DNA of 64,000 nucleotides, taken from NCBI RefSeq assembly GCF_004102025.1, contig NZ_CP025228.1, positions 3,162,001 through 3,226,000 of the forward strand, read 5' to 3'. The notes beneath the pieces were generated by a model. It searched no databases and was not told where the DNA came from. It worked only from the letters and a program-made list of their open reading frames with translations. Source of the DNA: Actinomyces qiguomingii (GTDB taxonomy: Bacteria > Actinomycetota > Actinomycetes > Actinomycetales > Actinomycetaceae). Of this stretch, positions 45,107-54,512 are shown in pieces; within the stretch, counting starts at the first letter, position 1, and each line of letters begins with the position of its first letter. A program made the translations under genes and the position numbers.

Positions 45107-45253
45107 TTCGACCGAACTCGGCAGTAACGTCGACCGAACTCGGCAGTAACGTCGACCGAACTCGGCAGTAACGTCGACCGAACTCGGCAGTAACGTCGAC
45201 CGAACTCGGCAGTAACGTCGACCGAACTCGGCGGGAAGGTTAGCCGAACTCGG
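45107..45253. repeat. 22-bp repeat array A5, seven units
   Basis: Cores ACCGAACTCGG start at 45111, 45133, 45155, 45177, 45199 and 45221, exactly 22 bp apart, with spacer CAGTAACGTCG; a seventh, AGCCGAACTCGG, follows at 45242. The array fills the gap between the convergent GH106 and LacI genes, and its last unit lies inside the LacI coding sequence. Confidence 0.92.
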
Positions 45254-46259
45254 CGGGCTGGACCGTGGAGCGCTCGATCACCCGAGCCAGTTCCGTGGGC
45301 GCGGGCGGCGTCCGCGTTCCGTCGAGCGCGGCCCGCGCCCGAGCAGCCAGGTACTGCGCGAAGGCCACCATGTCGGGAGCCACCGTGGTCAGCGGCGGAT
45401 CGAGGAACCTGCCCAGCACCTCATCGTCCGCCCCAATCACGGCAAGCTCGTCGGGCACGCGCAGCCCGACGCCCCTGGCGGCGGCCAGTGCCAGACCCGC
45501 ATGCAGATCGTTGAAGCAGACCACCGCATCTACCCCCGCTTCCGTCCAGCCGCGCAGGACCGCAGCGAATTCGGCGACGGCGTCCTCGCCCAGGGGGCCC
45601 GCCGCATGCTCGCGCGGGTCATGGAGTCCCTGCTGCTTGCAGGCGGCCAGAACGGCCTGCCTGCGTGAGGAGACCAGGGGTTCGAGCCCGGGCATGCGTG
45701 TGGTCAGGTAGGCGGGGTGGCGCGAACCGTGAGCCGCCAAGTACTGCACTTGCAAGGTGGGTAATCGGCCGAGCACCAGGTCTGCGAGCGGACTGCCCCG
45801 CCCGTCGCGGTCCACCAGTACCGCCCCCACCGCATCGACCAGATCCGCCTCGTCCTCAGCCAGGCCCGCTGGGGCGATGACCAGTGCGGGATCCACGTGT
45901 TTGAGAACGTCGGCGATGGGCGTGTCCGATCCGCAGGAGACGAGGGTCATGCCCCAGGAGTGGATCTCGCGAGCCAGGGCGTCACGCAGCTGGCCTGCCA
46001 GGGATCCCAGCGGAAGCACCTCCTGCCCCTGCTTAGGGATGTGTCCGGAGTCTCGTAACAGCACCACCTGGGACCGCCCCGAGCCCAGAGCGGTACCCGC
46101 GGCCGACGGGATGTAGCCGAGTTCCCGGGCCGCCTCAATGACGCGGCGCCGCGTCTGTTCAGAAATCGTCTTATCGGGGCGGCGGTTGAGGACGTAACTG
46201 ACGGTGGCGCGCGAGACGCCGGCGCGCCGCGCCACATCGCTGCTGAGGACCCGGGCCAT
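45240..46259 (-). CDS. LacI-family transcriptional regulator
   Basis: A 339-residue regulator: N-terminal LacI helix-turn-helix and hinge (SSDVARRAGVSRATVSYVLN, then TRRRVIEAARELGYIPSAAG in pieces) and a periplasmic-binding-protein-like effector domain with VICFNDLHAGLALAAA-type VVCFNDLHAG and AVIGADDEVLGRFLDPPLTTV. The ATG at 46259 is favoured by GGAGG 5 nt upstream; 46271 is an alternative. It is divergent from a GPH transporter, esterase and GH78, with a perfect palindrome between them. Its last three sense codons (Glu-Phe-Gly) and its TAA stop come from a repeat unit of array A5. Confidence 0.9.
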   Translation of the reverse strand: MARVLSSDVARRAGVSRATVSYVLNRRPDKTISEQTRRRVIEAARELGYIPSAAGTALGSGRSQVVLLRDSGHIPKQGQEVLPLGSLAGQLRDALAREIHSWGMTLVSCGSDTPIADVLKHVDPALVIAPAGLAEDEADLVDAVGAVLVDRDGRGSPLADLVLGRLPTLQVQYLAAHGSRHPAYLTTRMPGLEPLVSSRRQAVLAACKQQGLHDPREHAAGPLGEDAVAEFAAVLRGWTEAGVDAVVCFNDLHAGLALAAARGVGLRVPDELAVIGADDEVLGRFLDPPLTTVAPDMVAFAQYLAARARAALDGTRTPPAPTELARVIERSTVQPAEFG

Positions 46260-46396
46260 CTGCGCCTCCATCCGCTTACAGGATTCCTCGCCTGCGCCCG
46301 GGGACCTCACCTGCACCGGGATACCACCGTCCCTGGGCGATTTGTCCTGGAGGTCACACTTGCGCCTGCGTGGCGGACACTCTATCGTAGGCCCAT

Positions 46397-46414
46397 AGGT
46401 TACTCGTGTAACCT
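46397..46414. promoter_or_regulatory. LacI-family operator between divergent genes
   Basis: AGGTTAC-TCGT-GTAACCT, perfect 7-bp arms, lies between the LacI gene and the GPH transporter gene. It is unlike the TGAAACGGTTCA sites in front of rhaM and the second GH78, which suggests two different regulators in the locus. Confidence 0.75.
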
Positions 46415-46586
46415 CGCATGTTCACAATGATTGGAACGAATCATGGATGATTCCCGCGCCGCTGGTGCGCCGACGCCCGCGGCGGCGCTCATCGACCCAA
46501 CTTGACGCGCGACCCACCTACTACCGACCCACTCGCGCTCCTCTAACCAGCCCGCAAGCAAATAGAGTTCAAAGGAGAACACCTCT

Positions 46587-48020
46587 ATGGCGACATCACT
46601 CGCAACACCTCACGATGACCCCGACGCCCGGCTCGGCTGGGTTGAGCGCGTGGGATACGGCTCCGGTCAGCTGGGGATCAACGCCATCAACGGAATAATC
46701 GGCTCGTTCCTAACCGTCTACTTCACGAATGTGGCACTGCTCGACGCAGCCGTCATTTCCACCATTATCGCCGTCTCGAAGCTGTTTGACGGCGTCTCGG
46801 ACATCATCGTCGGACGGCTCGTCGACCGCACGAAGTCGAAGATGGGCAAGGCGCGCAGTTGGCTGTTGCGAGTGTGCATACCATTCGCCGTGGCGGTCAT
46901 GCTGCTCTTCCTGGTGCCGCCCAACTGGCCCGACGCCGTGAAATACGTGTACGTGTTCGTCATGTACAACGCGGTCAATGCTGTTTTCCTGACCTCGATG
47001 CTCGTTCCGTTCTACTCGATGATCTCGCTGATGACGCGCAACTCCTACGAGCGGGGACTGCTGGGGAACATCCAACAGATCTTCCAAACGCTCGGCAATG
47101 TCATTGTCAACGCGGTGTTCGTGACCATGCTGGCGAGGTTCTCATCCGACGCCGCCAATCCCAACACCCAGCAGGCCTACACCCTGACCATGCTGTGCTT
47201 CTGCGCGGCCATGGTCCTGTTCGCGCTCATCTGCGTATTCACCACCAAGGAGCGCGTGCACGAAGGCGGCGGGACCCAGCCCGAACCCACGGCGTCCACC
47301 GACGGCGCGGGGTTTTGGACCACGGTCAAGGCGCTGCTCACCAACAGGTACTGGGTGATGATGTTCATCGCCATGCTGGCGATATTCTTTGCCATCATCT
47401 TCAACGCGGTGGGAGGCATCTACTACTGCCTGTACGTCTTCTATGATATGACCCAGTACGGCTGGCTGTCGAACTCAGGCACCATTGCGCAGTTCGCCAT
47501 CATGTTCGCCACCCCGTTCCTCATGGCGCGGTTCGGCAAGGAGAAGGTCTACATCGCCGGAATTGCGGTCTCCATGGCGGGCTACTTGGGCTTCGGCCTG
47601 TTCGCCTTCAACGTTCCCGCAATGATCGTATACAACATCCTCAAGGGTGCCGGTATGGGAATGGCCGGCGGTATGGCGATGGGCATCGTCGCCGACACCC
47701 TGACGTACGGCAGGCTCCGGACCGGCATCGACGCCGTGGGCATGGGCAATGCGGGCATGTCCGCGGCCCAGAAGATCGGCATGGGGCTTGGCACGGCGGT
47801 CTTCGGGTGGGTGCTGTCGGCGTCGGGATTCGATGGCGCCCTGGATCTGGAGGGTGTGCGCCAGCCCGCCACGGTGACCACCGCCGTCGAACTCATCTAC
47901 AACTGGATCCCGTTCGGGCTGTTCCTGATCGTGTTCCTCATGTTGGCCTTCTTCTTCCGGCTCGAGCGCGATCTAGCGGCGCTCAAATCCAGGAACGCGG
48001 AGGACGACCCGGCGGCGTAG
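46587..48020 (+). CDS. GPH-family glycoside transporter (MelB-like)
   Basis: A 477-residue symporter with about 12 membrane helices of the glycoside-pentoside-hexuronide group. The opening VERVGYGSGQLGINAINGI in pieces, SKLFDGVSDIIVGRLVDRTKSKMGKARSW with the D-x-x-D cation and sugar site, and the central GLLGNIQQIFQTLG fit this family. The ATG has AAAGGAGA upstream. As first gene after the divergent operator, with an esterase and a GH78 behind it, it probably imports intact rhamnosides. Confidence 0.88.
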   Translation: MATSLATPHDDPDARLGWVERVGYGSGQLGINAINGIIGSFLTVYFTNVALLDAAVISTIIAVSKLFDGVSDIIVGRLVDRTKSKMGKARSWLLRVCIPFAVAVMLLFLVPPNWPDAVKYVYVFVMYNAVNAVFLTSMLVPFYSMISLMTRNSYERGLLGNIQQIFQTLGNVIVNAVFVTMLARFSSDAANPNTQQAYTLTMLCFCAAMVLFALICVFTTKERVHEGGGTQPEPTASTDGAGFWTTVKALLTNRYWVMMFIAMLAIFFAIIFNAVGGIYYCLYVFYDMTQYGWLSNSGTIAQFAIMFATPFLMARFGKEKVYIAGIAVSMAGYLGFGLFAFNVPAMIVYNILKGAGMGMAGGMAMGIVADTLTYGRLRTGIDAVGMGNAGMSAAQKIGMGLGTAVFGWVLSASGFDGALDLEGVRQPATVTTAVELIYNWIPFGLFLIVFLMLAFFFRLERDLAALKSRNAEDDPAA

Positions 48021-48124
48021 CCGAGGAGACGGTTCGACGCCGATCGCGCGAATATCCTCAACGATCCACGGCGCATGCCCACCGGCCCGGTCGGCGGACG
48101 CGCCACACAACCAGGAGTCAGGAC

Positions 48125-49669
48125 ATGGCAGAGCATCTTGTACACACCACCTCCGGCACCGTACGCGGCACGCGTATGGCAGATCGAGTCGACTACCTCG
48201 GCATTCCCTACGCGCAGCCTCCGGTCGGCCCGCTGCGCCTGAAGCGCGCGGTGCCGGTCACCCCCTGGGACGGCGTCCTGGACGCCGGAGACTACGGAGC
48301 CTGCCCGGTGCAGTACAACAACGGGGCCGTGGTGGGGCAAGAGGACTGCCTGACGGTCAACGTGCAGCGCCCCCTAAGCGGAGACCGTCTTCCGGTCTTC
48401 GTCTGGATATACGGAGGCGGCTACAACACGGGGAGCTCATCCGACGAGATGTATCGGGGCGAGGCCTTCGTTCGCGACGGCATTTTGTTCTTCTCATTCA
48501 ATTATCGCACGAACGTACTTGGTTTCTACGATTTCACCACATATCCGGGATGTGATGACACGGACTCCAACTGCGGACTGTCGGATCAGATTCTGGCGCT
48601 GAACTGGATCCGAGAGAATGTTGAGGCGTTCGGGGGAGATCCGGACCGAATCACCATCGGCGGAGAATCGGCCGGCGGCTCCTCCGTCATCAATATGCTG
48701 GCGTGCCCCGGAGCCAGAGGCACCTTCACCCGGGCGATCGTCGAGAGCGGTTTGCCGAACTGCGTGATGACGCACCGGACGGCCAGGGAGAACATCGACC
48801 TTTTCCTGGAGGGCATGCATTGGAGCACCGCCGACCTGCGCAGGCTGCACACCGAGGACCCGCGCCTGTTCCTGAGCGGGCACGAGTACGTAACCGCCAG
48901 GCACCAGTACAACAATCCCGGCATGTTCCTACCCGGACCGGTTCAGGATGACCTCATGCCGCTGCGCCCCCTTGAGGCCATCGCGCAGGGCTCGGCCGAC
49001 GGCATCCCGTTGATGATCGGCACCAATATGCACGAAGGCACCATGTTCGTCCATCCGGAGAACACCGGTTTCCCCAACAGTTGGAGCATGGTTGCACAAA
49101 TGTTGGAGAAGAACGACTGTGCGGACCGCCTCCCACAGATCGCCTGGTATTACCACCAGCAGTCCCAACGGGCCCGCGAGGCGTGCCGTATCGCCGTGTC
49201 CGCGGCCCCCGCCATCGGAGATACACGCAAATTCGACACCGACCCCTTCAGCAGGTTCGCGACCGACTACGCCTTCGAGGTGCCCGCGATCAGAACGGCC
49301 TCGGCGCAGAAGAAGCACACCAATGACGTTTGGATGTACCGCTATGAGTTGATAACCGCTGCCGGCTACGAGACGGGGATGGGCGCCTCCCACGCATTCG
49401 AACTACCTTTCGTGTTCGAAAAACCTGATCACCACTTCTCGCGTATGATGCTGCGGGGGGAGCCGGCCGATCTGTTCGTGAGAATGACGCAAACCATTCA
49501 CGGCGATTGGGCATCCTTCATCAAGACCGGGGAACCCAACAGCGATTGGCCCCGTTTTGAAGGCGCCGATTCGCCGGTGCGCATATACGATCGAATCACC
49601 CGCACCGAGCGGCTCGACCGCCGGGAACTGATGAGCGTTTGGGCGGATATGCGTTTCTACGAGGACTGA
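48125..49669 (+). CDS. Carboxylesterase, type B family
   Basis: A 514-residue carboxylesterase of the pNB-esterase group. Landmarks: GIPYAQPPVGPLRLK, QEDCLTVNV, oxyanion loop WIYGGGYNTGS, nucleophile Ser182 in GGESAGGSS, and the late histidine in GASHAFELPFVF. No signal peptide is seen. The ATG at 48125 has CAGGAG upstream. Between a glycoside transporter and a rhamnosidase it may remove acyl groups (acetyl, coumaroyl, feruloyl) from imported plant glycosides. It is the second esterase of the locus and unrelated to the HSL-type one. Confidence 0.88.
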   Translation: MAEHLVHTTSGTVRGTRMADRVDYLGIPYAQPPVGPLRLKRAVPVTPWDGVLDAGDYGACPVQYNNGAVVGQEDCLTVNVQRPLSGDRLPVFVWIYGGGYNTGSSSDEMYRGEAFVRDGILFFSFNYRTNVLGFYDFTTYPGCDDTDSNCGLSDQILALNWIRENVEAFGGDPDRITIGGESAGGSSVINMLACPGARGTFTRAIVESGLPNCVMTHRTARENIDLFLEGMHWSTADLRRLHTEDPRLFLSGHEYVTARHQYNNPGMFLPGPVQDDLMPLRPLEAIAQGSADGIPLMIGTNMHEGTMFVHPENTGFPNSWSMVAQMLEKNDCADRLPQIAWYYHQQSQRAREACRIAVSAAPAIGDTRKFDTDPFSRFATDYAFEVPAIRTASAQKKHTNDVWMYRYELITAAGYETGMGASHAFELPFVFEKPDHHFSRMMLRGEPADLFVRMTQTIHGDWASFIKTGEPNSDWPRFEGADSPVRIYDRITRTERLDRRELMSVWADMRFYED

Positions 49670-49761
49670 CCCGACGCCCAGAAGGCCGCAGCACCACTCT
49701 CCGTAGCCGCAGGCCTCGCAGCACTCCGTCTTGACACGTCACTGCCGAACAAAGGAGTTTC

Positions 49762-52674
49762 ATGCCCGCCATCCAGCCCACCATCCAGCCCACCGCCCCC
49801 GTCCAGTTGACAGTCGACCACCAGTACGCCCCGCTCGGCGTGGCCGTGCCACAGCCGGTGCTCGCCTGGCAGGTGCCCGGCAAGGCGCCCGCGAGCGCCT
49901 ACGAGGTGCAGGTGCGCCGCCTCGACCCGGCCACCGGCCGCGCGCTCACACCGCCGGTGTGGGCCACCGGCCGCGTTCCGGTCCCCGACCCGCCCGCCTC
50001 GCCGTGGCTGCCCTACGGCGGCCTGCCACTGGAATCGGACACGGACTACGCCTGGCGGGTGCGGATCTGGACCGACTCCGACTCCGCACCCTCGCCCTGG
50101 GCCGAAGCATCCTTCTCCACCTCTCTGCTGGACGGGGCCGGCGTCGTCGCCGACTGGGTGGAGCCGAACCAGATGCCGGTAGAACTGGAACCGGAGGCCT
50201 CCTTCGCCACCCTGTTCGCCCCGCGCGACCCCCAGCCGGCCGGTGAGAGGCTGCACCCGGTCAAGTTCATCCGCCAGGACCTGCCCCGCGCCGACGCCGA
50301 GGACGCCCCCATCACCCGCGCCCGCCTGTACCTAAGCGCCCAGGGCGTGATCGAGGCGAGTATCGACGGCATCCCGGTAGGCGCCACGGTGCTGGCACCG
50401 GGCTGGACCAGCTACCACACCTACACAGAGTTCGAGGTCCACGACGTCACCGCGGCCCTCGCCGACCCCGCCGGGGTGCCCCGGCCCCACACCCTCGGCC
50501 TGCGCCTGGGCGACGGGTGGTTCGCCGGCCGGGCCACCATCACCGGTGAGTCCGGCCAATACGGCACCCTGCTGCGCGGCTGGTGGCAGCTGTCGATCAC
50601 CCGCGCCGACGGCACCCACCAGACCTGGGGGCCGGACGGTACCGCCCGCGGCACCACCTCCGGGCCGCTGCGCTACAGCGACATCATGGTCGGCGAGAGG
50701 CGCGACGACCGGCTGGCGGCCGCCGTCGCCGGTTGGGACTGCCCCGGCTTCGACGACTCGGGCTGGGATCCGGTGCGCATCGTCCCGACCGCCGAGCTGG
50801 ACCCGGCCACCGTTCTAGAGCCCTTCCGGGGTGAACCGGTGCGGCGCCTGGCGGAGTTGCCCGCGGTGGAGGTGCTCACCACCCCGGCCGGGGAGACAGT
50901 GCTGGATTTCGGGCAGGTGATCGCCGGGCGGGTGCGGCTGCGCGCTGTCGGCCCGGCCGGCACCGAGATCACCCTGGAGCACTCCGAGCACCTGGCCGCC
51001 GACGGCAACTTCTTCTCCAACGTGCAGGGGCCTAACAAGGATCAGCGAGATGTCTGGATCCTGGCCGGCACGGGCACGCCGCAGGCCCCCGAGACCTACG
51101 AGCCGACCTTCACCTTCCACGGCTTCCGCTACGCGCGGGTCACCGGCTACCCCGGGCAGCTGCACACCCGGGATGCGGTCGCCGTCGTCGTCGGTTCGGA
51201 TCTGGAGCCTGCGGGCGACTTCGCCTGCTCCGATGCGCGCCTTAACCGGCTGCACGCCAACACGGTGTGGTCCCAGCGGGCCAACTTCCTGTCCATCCCC
51301 ACCGACTGCCCCCAGCGGGAGCGGGTCGGCTGGACCGGCGACATCCAGGTCTTCGCCCCGGCTGCCACCAATAACGCCCAGGTGCATACCTTCCTGGCAC
51401 GCTGGCTGCGCAATGTCCGCGCCGATCAGCTCGACGACGGCCGCGTGGTCATCATCTCCCCCTTCGCGCCCCGCCAGGCGGCCATGGAGGGGCAGCCCGG
51501 CATCGGCGGCATCACCGCCGCGGCCGGCTGGGGCGACGCGATCATCCGCGTGCCGCTGGCCCTGTGGGAGCGCTACGGCGACGTCGACACCCTGCGGGCC
51601 AACTACCCGGCCATGCAGGCCTGGGTCCAGATGCAGTCCCACCAGGCCGCCACCGAGCTGCCGCCCCGGCTGCGCGGCACCGACTGGGAGGACACGGACC
51701 GTACAGCCGGCTGGGAGGCGCTCGACGACGCCACGGCCGCCCGGCAGCGACTGCTGTGGAACTCGCGCATGCACTTCGGCGACTGGCTGGCGCCCTCCAC
51801 CCTGGCAGGCGGGGGCCCGGATGCGATCATGACGGCGCCGCACCTGACCAGCGAGTTCATCGGTGCCGCCTTCCACGCCGAGGCGCTGCGTACCCTCGCC
51901 CAGGTGGCCGACGTGCTCGGGCACCAAGCCGATGCGGCCGCCTATCGGGAGCGCTGGCAGGCGGTGCGGGCTGCGGTGGCCGCGGAGTACATCGGCGCCG
52001 ACGGCGCCATGACCCCGGACCTGCAGGGCATGTACGTACTCGCGCTCGCCTTCGACATCGTGGCCGCCGACGATCCGGACGGCGGCCCGCGGCGTCGGGC
52101 CGTGGCGGATCGGTTGGTGCGGCTCGTGCGTCTGGCGGGCGACCACCTGGATACCGGCTTCCTGTCGGTGCCGTTCCTGCTCGACGTACTGGTCGATTCC
52201 GGGGACGCGGACGTGGCCTGGGCGGTGCTTATGCAGGACACGGTGCCGTCTTGGCTGTACGAGGTGAAGTCGGGGGCGACGACGATATGGGAGTCATGGG
52301 ATGCCGTCGCCCCGGACGGGACCGTGGGGGCGATGAGTTTCAACCACTACGCCTTCGGCTGTGTGGATGACTGGTTGTTCCGGCGTCTGGGCGGGATCGC
52401 CCCGCTTGAGCCCGGCTACCGGCGCGTACGGGTAGCGCCGCTGACCGATGGTCCGGTGTCTTGGGCGCGCGCGCACCGGGACACGCCCTTCGGCCGGGTG
52501 GAGGTAGCCTGGGAACGCGCCGACGGCGAGGCGCTCGTGACGAGCGCCGGTGCGGACTCCTCCGCCGCAGGCACGCGCTACGAGATCACCCTGCCGGCCG
52601 GGGTCACCGGGGAGCTGGTACAGCCCGACGGCGTGCGCGAGCTGGCCAGCGGACGCACGGTGCTGGTCGTGTAA
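49762..52674 (+). CDS. GH78 alpha-L-rhamnosidase (copy 1)
   Basis: A 970-residue enzyme with the full GH78 layout: N-terminal fibronectin-like and beta-sandwich domains (VDHQYAPLGV, PVLAWQVPG; ARLYLSAQGVIEASIDG), then the (alpha/alpha)6 barrel. The catalytic segment is PTDCPQRERVGWTGDIQVF in pieces, with the conserved Asp, Arg-Glu and Asp residues, and the later Glu in TTIWESWDA. A C-terminal beta domain follows. No signal peptide, so cytoplasmic. The ATG has AAAGGAG upstream. It releases terminal alpha-L-rhamnose from glycosides delivered by the upstream transporter. Confidence 0.93.
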   Translation: MPAIQPTIQPTAPVQLTVDHQYAPLGVAVPQPVLAWQVPGKAPASAYEVQVRRLDPATGRALTPPVWATGRVPVPDPPASPWLPYGGLPLESDTDYAWRVRIWTDSDSAPSPWAEASFSTSLLDGAGVVADWVEPNQMPVELEPEASFATLFAPRDPQPAGERLHPVKFIRQDLPRADAEDAPITRARLYLSAQGVIEASIDGIPVGATVLAPGWTSYHTYTEFEVHDVTAALADPAGVPRPHTLGLRLGDGWFAGRATITGESGQYGTLLRGWWQLSITRADGTHQTWGPDGTARGTTSGPLRYSDIMVGERRDDRLAAAVAGWDCPGFDDSGWDPVRIVPTAELDPATVLEPFRGEPVRRLAELPAVEVLTTPAGETVLDFGQVIAGRVRLRAVGPAGTEITLEHSEHLAADGNFFSNVQGPNKDQRDVWILAGTGTPQAPETYEPTFTFHGFRYARVTGYPGQLHTRDAVAVVVGSDLEPAGDFACSDARLNRLHANTVWSQRANFLSIPTDCPQRERVGWTGDIQVFAPAATNNAQVHTFLARWLRNVRADQLDDGRVVIISPFAPRQAAMEGQPGIGGITAAAGWGDAIIRVPLALWERYGDVDTLRANYPAMQAWVQMQSHQAATELPPRLRGTDWEDTDRTAGWEALDDATAARQRLLWNSRMHFGDWLAPSTLAGGGPDAIMTAPHLTSEFIGAAFHAEALRTLAQVADVLGHQADAAAYRERWQAVRAAVAAEYIGADGAMTPDLQGMYVLALAFDIVAADDPDGGPRRRAVADRLVRLVRLAGDHLDTGFLSVPFLLDVLVDSGDADVAWAVLMQDTVPSWLYEVKSGATTIWESWDAVAPDGTVGAMSFNHYAFGCVDDWLFRRLGGIAPLEPGYRRVRVAPLTDGPVSWARAHRDTPFGRVEVAWERADGEALVTSAGADSSAAGTRYEITLPAGVTGELVQPDGVRELASGRTVLVV

Positions 52675-52900
52675 CCACTATGAGCGAGTCTCGAGCAACG
52701 GACCGCACTCCCGAACCGTCTCGAGCCCGTACAGCGCGATGCAATTCGTTGCACCGCGTTACTGCAACCATGACAGACTGCACACTCTCAGGGCTGGATC
52801 GAGCGCCGACCGATCGGTATATTTATGGGCGTCGGCAGGAACAGCCAGCCGGCCTCGGTCGGAGAACCGACCGGGAAAACTCAACCGAAAGGAACCGAAC
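52675..52900. promoter_or_regulatory. Leader and possible promoter of a 30-codon gene
   Basis: TGCAA-TTCG-TTGCA (52740-52753) is an inverted repeat with 5-bp arms resembling LacI-type sites. TATATT (52818-52823) could be a -10 element. No gene is supported upstream of the small reading frame. Confidence 0.4.
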
Positions 52901-52993
52901 ATGTTCTTCGACATCGATCTGGCCGTCCGTGCCGCCGCCGCCCGCGAGCGTGAGCTCGAGCGTGCGATTGCCGCCGAGAACGAGCAGCGCTGA
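52901..52993 (+). CDS. Possible 30-residue small protein
   Basis: A 30-codon frame starting ATG with GAAAGGAACC 6 nt upstream. The sequence MFFDIDLAVRAAAARERELE followed by RAIAAENEQR is a strongly helical, charged peptide with a hydrophobic start. It is followed by a palindrome (CGGTTGTAACCG, 52997-53008) and a terminator with a T-rich tail at 53086-53111. A good ribosome binding site, a -10 candidate and a terminator argue that it is expressed. I do not recognise the family. It could also be a leader peptide or part of a small RNA. Confidence 0.45.
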   Translation: MFFDIDLAVRAAAARERELERAIAAENEQR

Positions 52994-53085
52994 AAGCGGT
53001 TGTAACCGATTGCAGTGCGGTGACCGCCTGAGGCGGATCACTCCGCGGGCGCTCCCGCGACGGCCCTGAGGCCACGGAAAACACG

Positions 53086-53111
53086 GGGCGAGGACGACGA
53101 GGTCCTCGCCC
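53086..53111 (+). terminator. Rho-independent terminator
   Basis: Arms GGGCGAGGAC and GTCCTCGCCC with a 6-nt loop, followed by TTCTTGTTG. It would end transcription from the small gene or from the GH78 operon. Confidence 0.85.
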
Positions 53112-53138
53112 TTCTTGTTGCCTTGCTGAGTGACCCCA

Positions 53139-54089
53139 TCACCGGGGTCGGTTGAATGGGTCGGGACGCCGACTTGGCCGCTCGAGGCCGGATTGATTCG
53201 CCCGACGCAACTGTTCGCTTCGCTCCGCGATTTGCCCGAGTACATCCGCCTTCGAGCGGGCAGGACGCGTTCCAGCCAGTTTCCGGGCGTGAGCGATGCC
53301 CTCACACACAATCGGCACCACCTTCAGCGCACCCGCGCGCTCGGCGAGCGAGTCGACCCGGGCAAACCTCCCAACCGAGTCACCGGGCCGATTGCGCAAC
53401 TCGGTGAGCACCTCGACGGCGTGCTCGGGCCGCGTCCAATCTCCGTCACCGCCCCTCAGATTGTCATAGTGGACGACACCGGCACGATCCACGATCGACA
53501 GTCGATGCACATCCGGACTAGACGCCGCGGCCAGCAGCGTCTGTGGTGTTCCCTTCAGACCCGCGTCGTGGGCCGCCAAGGGCGTCCAGCGCGCAGCCCT
53601 GCCAGTCTCCAACGCCGACAGATAGCGGTCTATGCATCCCGTCCACGAGTCGAAGGCACTCACACCCAGTACCACCAGGTGCGTGCGGGCACCCGCCTTC
53701 GCGAACTTCGTCAGCGTTCCGAGCGTGGTCTCCGGACGCCGCAGGGTTCCTTCCACTACCGCCGAGTAACCGTGCTCGGCGGCGTAGGCCAGCGCCTGCC
53801 CGACCAGCCAGCCGGACAACTCCGCCGTCGCTGCGGGCATCGCCTCCGGGTCCGCGGACCGCGACAGAGCAGGAAAGTCCGGGTGGAACTGCCGCAGATC
53901 GTCCCCGACGATATCGACAAATGACGCACCAGCGTAGAACTCACGCAGGGCCAGGCCAATCGCGCGCGTCTTCCCAGCACCAGGTTGAGCCCCCACAGAC
54001 AGCAGCACCGGCGACGACGACCGAGTAGCACCACCGAATAGCCGGGCACGTGCTCGGTCCCAAGCCCGCCCCTTGGTTGTCTCGTCCAT
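53139..54089 (-). CDS. Zeta-toxin family kinase
   Basis: A 316-residue P-loop kinase of the zeta/PezT type, which phosphorylates UDP-amino-sugars and thereby blocks cell-wall synthesis. Walker A is GAQPGAGKT at residues 33-41; then comes DIVGDDLRQFHPDF with the catalytic Asp, and VVEGTLRRPET with the substrate-side region. The ATG at 54089 overlaps the antitoxin stop by one base (TGATG), so they are coupled. The C-terminal 80 residues beyond the kinase core are basic and have no family match. Confidence 0.85.
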   Translation of the reverse strand: MDETTKGRAWDRARARLFGGATRSSSPVLLSVGAQPGAGKTRAIGLALREFYAGASFVDIVGDDLRQFHPDFPALSRSADPEAMPAATAELSGWLVGQALAYAAEHGYSAVVEGTLRRPETTLGTLTKFAKAGARTHLVVLGVSAFDSWTGCIDRYLSALETGRAARWTPLAAHDAGLKGTPQTLLAAASSPDVHRLSIVDRAGVVHYDNLRGGDGDWTRPEHAVEVLTELRNRPGDSVGRFARVDSLAERAGALKVVPIVCEGIAHARKLAGTRPARSKADVLGQIAERSEQLRRANQSGLERPSRRPDPFNRPR

Positions 54090-54382
54090 CACGCAGCCGC
54101 CGAAGCAGGCCTGGCAGCACGTGCGTACCGTAGCAACTGGAGGGTGCGGTCCCACTGCTTCATAGTTGCCACAATCATCGCGCGATCATTCGGGTCAACG
54201 GCCTGCCGCTCATTTTGAAGCAGGCGACCCTGCTCGTCCCAGAACTCCACCGCCTCCGCGTCGCCCGCGTCCTCGGCCGCATACGCCAGAGACACGTACT
54301 CGCCGCCGAGGCGCGTGCCGCACTCGTAGAACACGTCGTACAGGACTGACAGCTCCGTCGTCGACCAGTCCTTGCCGCTCAT
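54089..54382 (-). CDS. Antitoxin partner of the zeta-type toxin
   Basis: A 97-residue, largely helical acidic protein (TTELSVLYDVFYECGTRLG, AAEDAGDAEAVEFWDEQG). It precedes the toxin gene with a one-base stop/start overlap, the usual antitoxin-first order, and resembles small proteins paired with zeta toxins in Actinobacteria. It is not recognisably an epsilon antitoxin. Function is inferred from position. Confidence 0.7.
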   Translation of the reverse strand: MSGKDWSTTELSVLYDVFYECGTRLGGEYVSLAYAAEDAGDAEAVEFWDEQGRLLQNERQAVDPNDRAMIVATMKQWDRTLQLLRYARAARPASAAA

Positions 54383-54512
54383 GTTGGCTCCTTCCGCCCC
54401 ACTACCGAGTCTAGCGCCGCGGGCGGGGTCCGGTCCGGTGGCCCGCCGCGCTTCGGACCACCGGAGCGGCGCCGTCGGCTTTACGGCCCGACGACGCCGC
54501 CGCAGCTTCCGG

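Noticed and set aside
45107..45253. CRISPR array
   Set aside because: The 22-bp units are directly contiguous with identical spacers, and no cas genes are present. It is a tandem repeat.
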